A stretch of DNA of 6,630 bases, from contig CALGLM010000243.1 in NCBI GenBank assembly GCA_937930275.1, positions 1-6,630 on the forward strand, in the 5' to 3' direction. Source of the stretch: an uncultured Ignavibacteria bacterium (GTDB taxonomy: Bacteria; Bacteroidota; Ignavibacteria; Ignavibacteriales; Melioribacteraceae). Below the pieces are notes generated by a model that made no database searches, was not told the DNA's origin, and saw only the letters and a list, made by a program, of their open reading frames with translations. Positions 1-4,773 of this stretch are shown piece by piece. The translations under genes were made by a program, and so were the position numbers. Within the stretch, counting starts at the first letter, position 1. Every line of letters begins with the position of its first letter.

Positions 1-444
1 CTTATTTTATTGGCGGTTAACGATAAAAAAATGCGTATTGAAGTAGGATACGGATTAGAAGGAGCACTGACCGATGCATTATCTTCATCGATTATGCGTA
101 ATGAAATGCGTCCTTATTTTAAACAAAGTGACTATTATAACGGTTTAAGAGCGGGTGTATATGCAATAGTGCAAGCAATTAAGGGTGAATATACAAGAGA
201 AGATAAGGAAGATAACGGAAAACCGATTGATTTTAAATTTATTGGTTATATAATTATTTTTATTCTTTATATAATATTTTCAATTGCGAAAAAAGGAAGA
301 GGAAGAACATTTATTGGTGGTTTTGGCGGAGGTATAGGAGGAGGATTCGGAGGTGGCGGTAGTTTTGGCGGAGGCGGCGGTTTTGGCGGATTTAGCGGAG
401 GAGGAGGAAGTTTTGGAGGCGGAGGATCCAGTGGAAGCTGGTGA
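1..444 (+). CDS. TPM-domain membrane protein with glycine-rich tail, 5' partial
   Basis: The reading frame is open from the window edge, so the N-terminus, including any signal peptide, is missing; 147 residues remain. The visible start matches the C-terminal half of a TPM (TLP18.3/Psb32/MOLO-1, YgcG-like) domain: the family-typical stretch MRIEVGYGLEGALTD lies near residues 11-25, followed by the usual helix with ...YYNGLRAGVYAIVQAI. One hydrophobic helix follows (about bases 235-290, GYIIIFILYIIFSIA) with a basic KKGRGR stop-transfer flank. A tail of roughly 45 residues made almost only of Gly, Phe and Ser ends in SSGSW. This domain order (exported TPM domain, one membrane helix, Gly-rich tail) is standard for the family. 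TPM domains are linked to envelope or photosystem maintenance and to phosphatase activity in some plant members, but bacterial roles are poorly defined. The final 14 bases overlap the next gene. Confidence 0.9.
   Translation, partial: LILLAVNDKKMRIEVGYGLEGALTDALSSSIMRNEMRPYFKQSDYYNGLRAGVYAIVQAIKGEYTREDKEDNGKPIDFKFIGYIIIFILYIIFSIAKKGRGRTFIGGFGGGIGGGFGGGGSFGGGGGFGGFSGGGGSFGGGGSSGSW
421..433 (+). promoter_or_regulatory. Ribosome binding site and GTG start embedded in the upstream glycine-repeat codons
   Basis: GGAGG at 421-425 sits five bases before GTG at 431, ideal Shine-Dalgarno spacing. The same bases encode Gly-Gly of the upstream protein's tail in another frame. This decides the start of the DUF309 gene: the next codons run straight into the conserved domain and no ATG, GTG or TTG suitable as a start follows before it. 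Confidence 0.7.
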
Positions 445-805
445 CGTAGAGTACTTTAATTTAGGTATATTATTATTTAATCAAGAGGAATATTTTTTAG
501 CTCACGAGTGTTTTGAAAAAATTTGGGTCGGCAAACGAGATGATGATATGTTTAAATTAGGGTATCAAGGCTTGATTCAAGTCTCGGTTGGATGTTATCA
601 TTTAAAACAAAAAAACAGAATAAACTCGTTAGCTCAATTTAATAAAGCGTTACCCAAGTTAGAAAAATATTTGCCTTTGTTTTTTAATTTAGATATATTT
701 ACTTTGTACGTTGATATTACAGATTTAATAGGATGTTTGAAGAGCAATTCGGTTGATATTGCAATGTGTATATTACCAAAGTTAAAATTAAAAATCATAA
801 AATAA
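431..805 (+). CDS. DUF309-family protein
   Basis: Using the GTG start at 431, the product is 124 residues, a normal size for the small helical DUF309 family. Two conserved helices are clear: [18 protein letters not shown] (residues 15-32), with the AHExxExxW signature (H25, E26, E29, W32), and [17 protein letters not shown] (residues 46-62), with the QGLIQxxxxxYHLxxxN signature. The C-terminal part is more variable and ends in a Lys/Ile-rich stretch. The family's biochemical function is not established, though its conserved His/Glu face suggests ligand or metal binding (inference). The gene overlaps the upstream TPM gene by 14 bases in another frame and ends 16 bases before the ferredoxin, so it is almost certainly co-transcribed with both. 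A longer version of this frame opens at GTG 353, but that part only reads the glycine repeat out of frame and gives an Ala/Glu-rich artefact. Confidence 0.85.
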   Translation: MEAGDVEYFNLGILLFNQEEYFLAHECFEKIWVGKRDDDMFKLGYQGLIQVSVGCYHLKQKNRINSLAQFNKALPKLEKYLPLFFNLDIFTLYVDITDLIGCLKSNSVDIAMCILPKLKLKIIK

Positions 806-821
806 TTTTAGGAGAAAAGAT

Positions 822-1154
822 ATGGCTATAATGATAACAGATGAATGCATAAATTGCGGTGCATGCGAACCTGAATGCCCAAACACGGCAATTTATGAAG
901 GCGGTGCAAACTGGAAGTATGCAGGTGTTGAATACGGTGAAGAAGGTGTTGCTCCTTCAGGGACAAGCGGATTCTATTCGGCAGATCGTTTTTATATTGT
1001 TCCTGATAAATGTACTGAATGTGTAGGTTTTCATGATGAACCTCAGTGTGCTGCCGTATGTCCGGTTGATTGCTGCGTTCCGGATCCGGAAAGAGTAGAA
1101 GATAAAGATACCTTAATGGCTCGTAAGGATACTTTAGACCAAGTTGGCAGATAA
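822..1154 (+). CDS. 2[4Fe-4S] ferredoxin with long inter-motif insert
   Basis: A 110-residue soluble electron carrier preceded by a good Shine-Dalgarno (AGGAG at 810-814, seven bases before ATG). The first motif is C9-x2-C12-x2-C15-x3-C19-P; the second is C64-x2-C67-x8-C76-x3-C80-P. By analogy with known two-cluster ferredoxins, cluster I is held by C9, C12, C15 and C80, and cluster II by C19, C64, C67 and C76. The eight-residue loop inside the second motif resembles the Allochromatium/Chlorobium type of low-potential ferredoxin. The two motifs are separated by about 44 residues, much longer than in clostridial ferredoxins, and two extra cysteines (C84, C85) follow the second motif; I recall this arrangement as common in Bacteroidota homologues. 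Likely partners are pyruvate or 2-oxoacid:ferredoxin oxidoreductases, none of which is in the window. It is the last gene of its operon. Confidence 0.95.
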   Translation: MAIMITDECINCGACEPECPNTAIYEGGANWKYAGVEYGEEGVAPSGTSGFYSADRFYIVPDKCTECVGFHDEPQCAAVCPVDCCVPDPERVEDKDTLMARKDTLDQVGR

Positions 1155-1175
1155 ATAAATAATATTGCTTGTTTT

Positions 1176-1213
1176 TCCCTTTGTTATATTTATTTATAAT
1201 AAAGGGATTTTTT
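1176..1213 (+). terminator. Intrinsic terminator of the ferredoxin operon
   Basis: Bases 1176-1188 pair with 1195-1207 to form a 13-base-pair stem (TCCCTTT against AAAGGGA at the base, one G-T wobble at 1183/1200, then an AT-only top) closed by a six-base loop. Six T residues follow directly at 1208-1213. It starts 22 bases after the ferredoxin stop. On the opposite strand the stem is followed by AAAAAC rather than a T-run, so it is a poor terminator for the converging transporter gene. Confidence 0.85.
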
Positions 1214-1235
1214 ATTTTAAATGACTTATCAAATT

Positions 1236-2129
1236 TTATTTATTTAATGATGATACTTTTATTATTGCAAATAAAAGCATAAAAACTCCGACCCATTGAA
1301 TAACATCTAAAGTATTTCCTCTTACAAAATATTCAAGAACTATAGCAGTAAGGGGGAATGCCAATTCGCATATAGTTGCAACAGATGCAGAAATATTACG
1401 TAATCCGTAATAATATAAATGAATTGCCGTTCCTCCGGTAGTAAACGCAATTAAAATAAAAATTATACTATTTGCTAATGTAATTTGCATAAACCCGGAA
1501 AACGAATTTGAAAAAATTACAATAACCGACATAATAATAGCACTAAATAAAAATCTTAAATAAGTAGCAAAATCGTATTTGATGTTTCTTAACGCACGTT
1601 TACTTAGAACCGTAGATAATCCAAAACTAATAGCGGCTGCTAACGAAAATAAAACCGCATAAACCGTTTTATTCCCTGTGGTTATAACCGGTAAATTTAA
1701 TCCGAAAGTCATAATATAAGCCCCAATTACCGCTAATGCAGCCCAGAAAAAAAACTCCTTTTGAGGTCTTTCTTTAAGAATTGTTGCCGCAAAAATTAAA
1801 GCAAACACGGGCTGCAGTTTTTGGATTAAAATAACAACCGAAAGATTTACATAATTTACATAAAATAAAGCTTTGGTAATAGCAAGTGTACCTAACGTAC
1901 CACCGAAAAGCGCCACTAAAAAAATAGACAACCAGTCTTTTTTTGAAAAATTTTTAACTATACTAAAGTGTTTTATGTTGAACGGGGTTAAAAGTAAAGC
2001 TACTATTGTACTTTCAATAAATACAACAACAGGTACTTGAAGGTTATATAATGCCGGTGTAAGCAATATACCGTCAACACCCCATAGAGAGGCTGATATT
2101 ATTACAGCAAGAATTGAGTATCTTTTCAT
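1236..2129 (-). CDS. EamA-family (DMT superfamily) transporter
   Basis: A 297-residue integral inner-membrane protein with about ten hydrophobic helices arranged as two EamA repeats, the normal size and architecture for the drug/metabolite transporter superfamily. Repeat one opens with ASLWGVDGILL (about residues 13-23) and ends near the conserved QPVFALIFAATILKERP (about 106-122) and the following GAYIMTFG helix. Repeat two opens near LAAAISFGLSTVLSKRAL (about 163-180) and includes the typical YYYGLRNISASVATICELAFP stretch, written here only as the family signature YYxGLRxISASxAxxxEL, before a last helix. These carriers usually export amino acids, metabolites or drugs with proton coupling; the substrate cannot be read from the sequence. 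The start at ATG 2129 has no clear Shine-Dalgarno. It stands alone, converging on the ferredoxin operon and diverging from the envelope cluster, with no sign of co-transcription. Confidence 0.92.
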   Translation of the reverse strand: MKRYSILAVIISASLWGVDGILLTPALYNLQVPVVVFIESTIVALLLTPFNIKHFSIVKNFSKKDWLSIFLVALFGGTLGTLAITKALFYVNYVNLSVVILIQKLQPVFALIFAATILKERPQKEFFFWAALAVIGAYIMTFGLNLPVITTGNKTVYAVLFSLAAAISFGLSTVLSKRALRNIKYDFATYLRFLFSAIIMSVIVIFSNSFSGFMQITLANSIIFILIAFTTGGTAIHLYYYGLRNISASVATICELAFPLTAIVLEYFVRGNTLDVIQWVGVFMLLFAIIKVSSLNK

Positions 2130-2149
2130 ATTACAGGAAATTAAAATTA

Positions 2150-2157
2150 CAAATATA
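2150..2157 (-). promoter_or_regulatory. Candidate -7 promoter box for the EamA transporter
   Basis: Read on the minus strand this is TATATTTG, a full match to the Bacteroidota -7 consensus TAnnTTTG. Transcription would begin about six bases further on, leaving a short leader before ATG 2129. No convincing -33 TTG was found at the expected distance, and the region is very AT-rich, so this is tentative. Confidence 0.4.
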
Positions 2158-2210
2158 ATAAATTTTAACTTTCTTATGAATGTGTTCTACGTCAACTTGA
2201 AATTAAAAAG

Positions 2211-2242
2211 TTTGGTTTTATTCTTTTCAACAATTATATTTC
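2211..2242 (+). promoter_or_regulatory. Candidate promoter for the LPP20-like / transglutaminase-like / cyclase cluster
   Basis: TTTG at 2211-2214 and TATATTTC at 2235-2242 are separated by 20 bases, close to the Bacteroidota layout of a -33 TTTG and a -7 TAnnTTTG, with one mismatch at the last G. The predicted transcription start near 2248 would give a leader of about 15-20 bases holding the AAGG ribosome site. The -7 box lies inside a perfect palindrome. Confidence 0.4.
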
Positions 2243-2250
2243 AAATATAA
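2234..2250. repeat. Perfect 17-base palindrome, possible operator
   Basis: TTATATTT-C-AAATATAA: eight-base arms match perfectly around C2242. It covers the candidate -7 box of the downstream cluster, a position where a dimeric repressor could act. All arm bases are A or T, so a chance palindrome in AT-rich intergenic DNA remains possible. The right half (CAAATATAA) recurs at 2150-2158, over the candidate promoter of the divergent transporter. Confidence 0.35.
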
Positions 2251-2266
2251 AATAAAAAGGTGAGTG

Positions 2267-3001
2267 TTGAATAAATTTTCTTTCGTTTTTATTTTTGTCT
2301 TGTTTTTGTGCCGATACACTTACGGACAAGTTTATCCTTATTGGTACTTAAACCAAGGAGAAATTGATTGCGAAGATAATTCTGTTGGTGTTGCAAGATT
2401 AGGCTTTTATGCAGATTCATCCTTTGCTAATGCTAAAAAGGAAGCAATAATGAATTATATTCGTTATAAAGAGACAAAAATAAGCGGAGGTCAAGCCTTT
2501 TGGAATACCGAAGCCGGAAAATATTTTATCTCAAATAGATTTAGAGAAGAATTTGATACTTTAAAAGCATTAAGTTTAATTAATGATTTTAAAACGGTTG
2601 ATTCAATAATTTGCAAAGATTTTGTTGCGGTTTTAGTAAGTAAAAATGAAAATATTAAAATATCGCTTACTGATAGAATTTCGGTTGATAGTTTTGAAAA
2701 ACCGCTTTGGGTTAATAAGTTGCCTGAAGACGAAAACTATTATTATGATATCGGATGTTCACAATTTTATTTTTATGAACTTAGTTCGTGGTTAACTGCC
2801 GAAAAGCAAGGTCGTTTTGGGATTGCAAAACAATTAGGGGTTAATATTAAAAGTTTACAAAAATTAGATGACTTTGAGGGGCAAGAAATTCAAGACGAAG
2901 ATTATTGCGTTGTTGTTAAAAACATGGAATTGATTGGAAGATATAAAGATAATTATAATAAAATATTTTATGTTTTATTTCGTGCTCCCATAAAACAATA
3001 A
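2267..3001 (+). CDS. Secreted protein with two LPP20-like repeats
   Basis: With a TTG start at 2267 the product is 244 residues; GTG at 2264 would add one. TTG is preferred because AAGG at 2257-2260 is then six bases away and the protein begins MNKFSF, a typical exported N-terminus. Residues 4-14 are hydrophobic and signal peptidase I cleavage is likely after TYG (residue 20). C15 follows LFL, a poor lipobox, so a lipoprotein is unlikely. After this come two similar units: about residues 23-67 (YPYWYLN... G46, then AKKEAIMNYIRY) and about 146-192 (KPLWVNKLP... DIG at 161-163, then AEKQGRFGIAKQLGV). The second resembles the LPP20-like fold of small outer-membrane or secreted proteins: a Trp-Val motif, a Tyr/Gly strand and an amphipathic helix. 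The role is unknown. It is the first gene of the cluster, 14 bases before the transglutaminase-like gene. The exported call is firm, the family assignment moderate. Confidence 0.75.
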   Translation: MNKFSFVFIFVLFLCRYTYGQVYPYWYLNQGEIDCEDNSVGVARLGFYADSSFANAKKEAIMNYIRYKETKISGGQAFWNTEAGKYFISNRFREEFDTLKALSLINDFKTVDSIICKDFVAVLVSKNENIKISLTDRISVDSFEKPLWVNKLPEDENYYYDIGCSQFYFYELSSWLTAEKQGRFGIAKQLGVNIKSLQKLDDFEGQEIQDEDYCVVVKNMELIGRYKDNYNKIFYVLFRAPIKQ

Positions 3002-3015
3002 AAAATGAGGTTATT

Positions 3016-4773
3016 ATGAAAAAGTACATTTTTGCTTTAACTATAATTCTATCCATAATTAAGGTAGATACTTTAAAAGCCCAGGATGAAGAATACCAAA
3101 AATGGCTTAAAGAAGAACAGCAAAAAATAAATACATTTATGACCGAAGAAGATAAAAAATTTAAAGATTTTCTTGAACAGGAATGGAAAGCATTTAAAAT
3201 GTTTCAGGGGGTTAAATTTGATGATAAACCTAAAGTCGTAAAACCTCCTGTATTTGCAGATGATTTTGATAAAAATAAAGATGAAAAGCCGATAAAAGAA
3301 GATAAAAAAGATAAGATTGGCAAAACCAATGAAAAAAAAGAATCAACAAAGCCGGTTTTAAAGGAAAACAGTAATCCTTTTAAGGAAGATAAGGATGCAA
3401 AAATAAAAGAAAGTGATATAAGTAAAAAGATTGATGAATCCAAACAAGTTCCCGAGCAGAAAGATATAACATTGAATGAACCAAAAACCGAAGTTTCAAA
3501 AACAACAGAAAATCCAAAAATACAAGATGAAACAAAAATTAAAGAAAAAGAACCAGAGATAACTACAATACCCGAAAAAATAATAGAACCTAAAAAGACG
3601 GTAGAAGGACCAAAAATTACTCCTATTGTAGTAGAAACGAAAGTTGATGTTAACAAAAACGATCAAAATGCGACTTTTGAGTATTACGGAACAGAAGTTA
3701 AAATTGCTTATTCTAAAGAACTTAAAGTTACTGTTGCAAAAAATGCGGATAATAAATCAATAAGTAAATATTGGGAAGAGATGAGTAAAAAGGGTTATAA
3801 AGATTTAATTACTCAATTTACTGAATACAAAACTGCTATTAGCTTAAATGATTGGGGATATGCTATTTTACTTAATAGTTTTGCCAAACAATTATATGGT
3901 AATGATAGAAATTCGAGATATTGCTTTATATGGTATATGCTTAATAAATCAGGTTATAAATGTAGGATAGGGTTTATTGACAGGAACATTGTATTGTTTG
4001 TTCCTGCAAAAACAAAAATTTTTGGAATTCCATACTTTACAAGTTCTGATACTAAAGAAAGATTATATGTTATTGATTTTGATAACTTAAGCGGTAGCTT
4101 AGAAGGTTCGATTTATACATATGACGGTGATTATCCGGATGCAAAAAAGATGATAGATATGAATATTGAATCTCCGTTAAAAGTAAATCCGATAGAAAAA
4201 ACAAGAACGGTGAAATTTAAATATAAAGGTTCAGAATACGTTATTGATGCAAAATACAACACAAATGTTGTAAAGTTTTACGAATATTATCCTTATACCG
4301 ATTTAAGTGTATATTTTAATTATAAAATATCGGACGATACAAAACAAACTTTACTAAATTCTTTACGTCCTTTAGTTGAAGGCAGAACCCCTCCTGATGC
4401 TGCAAATATCTTACTTCGATTTGTACAGATAGGATTTGAATATCAAACTGACGACCAACAATTTGGAAGGGAAAAACCGTTATTTATTGAAGAAATTATG
4501 AATTATCCGGCATGTGATTGTGAAGATAGATCGATTCTTTTTTCGTTTTTGGTAAAAGAATTGTTAAACTTGCCTGTTATAGGAGTGGACTATCCGGGTC
4601 ACGTAGCTACAGCGGTAAAATTTGACGTAGATGTACCGGGAGATTTTGTAACATACAAAAATCAAAAGTATTTAATTTGTGATCCGACATACATTAATGC
4701 TTATATAGGTATGGCAATGCCTCAATTTAAAGACGGAAAGTATGAAAATTTAATAGAGATAAAACATCAATAA
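3016..4773 (+). CDS. Secreted protein with tandem transglutaminase-like units
   Basis: A 585-residue exported protein; GAGG at 3007-3010 lies five bases before ATG. The signal peptide is residues 1-22, with cleavage after LKA. Residues 24-60 are charged and probably helical (KWLKEEQQK, DFLEQEWKAF). About 70-215 is a Lys/Glu/Pro/Thr-rich, low-complexity linker, probably disordered. Two related units follow. Unit two (about 394-575) carries a transglutaminase-fold cysteine-protease-like triad: C502 in DCEDRS, H529 in YPGHVATAV and D556 in CDPTY. Unit one (about 219-375) aligns with it but has N299 in place of the Cys and I325 in place of the His, so it is probably inactive. I recall whole-length relatives in Bacteroidota annotated as hypothetical or transglutaminase-like. 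Related enzymes act as peptidases, amidases or cross-linkers; a cell-wall or envelope-protein substrate is an inference. The stop overlaps the cyclase start by one base. Confidence 0.85.
   Translation: MKKYIFALTIILSIIKVDTLKAQDEEYQKWLKEEQQKINTFMTEEDKKFKDFLEQEWKAFKMFQGVKFDDKPKVVKPPVFADDFDKNKDEKPIKEDKKDKIGKTNEKKESTKPVLKENSNPFKEDKDAKIKESDISKKIDESKQVPEQKDITLNEPKTEVSKTTENPKIQDETKIKEKEPEITTIPEKIIEPKKTVEGPKITPIVVETKVDVNKNDQNATFEYYGTEVKIAYSKELKVTVAKNADNKSISKYWEEMSKKGYKDLITQFTEYKTAISLNDWGYAILLNSFAKQLYGNDRNSRYCFIWYMLNKSGYKCRIGFIDRNIVLFVPAKTKIFGIPYFTSSDTKERLYVIDFDNLSGSLEGSIYTYDGDYPDAKKMIDMNIESPLKVNPIEKTRTVKFKYKGSEYVIDAKYNTNVVKFYEYYPYTDLSVYFNYKISDDTKQTLLNSLRPLVEGRTPPDAANILLRFVQIGFEYQTDDQQFGREKPLFIEEIMNYPACDCEDRSILFSFLVKELLNLPVIGVDYPGHVATAVKFDVDVPGDFVTYKNQKYLICDPTYINAYIGMAMPQFKDGKYENLIEIKHQ

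Noticed and set aside
353..430. Extension of the DUF309 frame upstream to GTG 353
   Set aside because: This stretch only reads the glycine-repeat codons out of frame, giving an Ala/Glu-rich sequence unlike any DUF309 N-terminus. GTG 431 has better spacing to GGAGG and starts next to the conserved domain.
1176..1207. Bidirectional terminator shared with the converging EamA gene
   Set aside because: The stem is symmetric, but on the minus strand it is followed by AAAAAC rather than a T-run, so only the plus-strand direction is supported.
2303..2315. Lipoprotein signal (lipobox) in the LPP20-like protein
   Set aside because: C15 is preceded by L-F-L, with Leu at -1 where Gly, Ala or Ser is expected, and followed by Arg. 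A signal peptidase I site after TYG fits better.
3204..3656. Minus-strand open frame of 150 codons inside the transglutaminase-like gene
   Set aside because: It is the complement of the A-rich Lys/Glu linker, so it appears as a Ser/Phe/Val-rich shadow. The plus-strand gene has a signal peptide, ribosome site and catalytic motifs.
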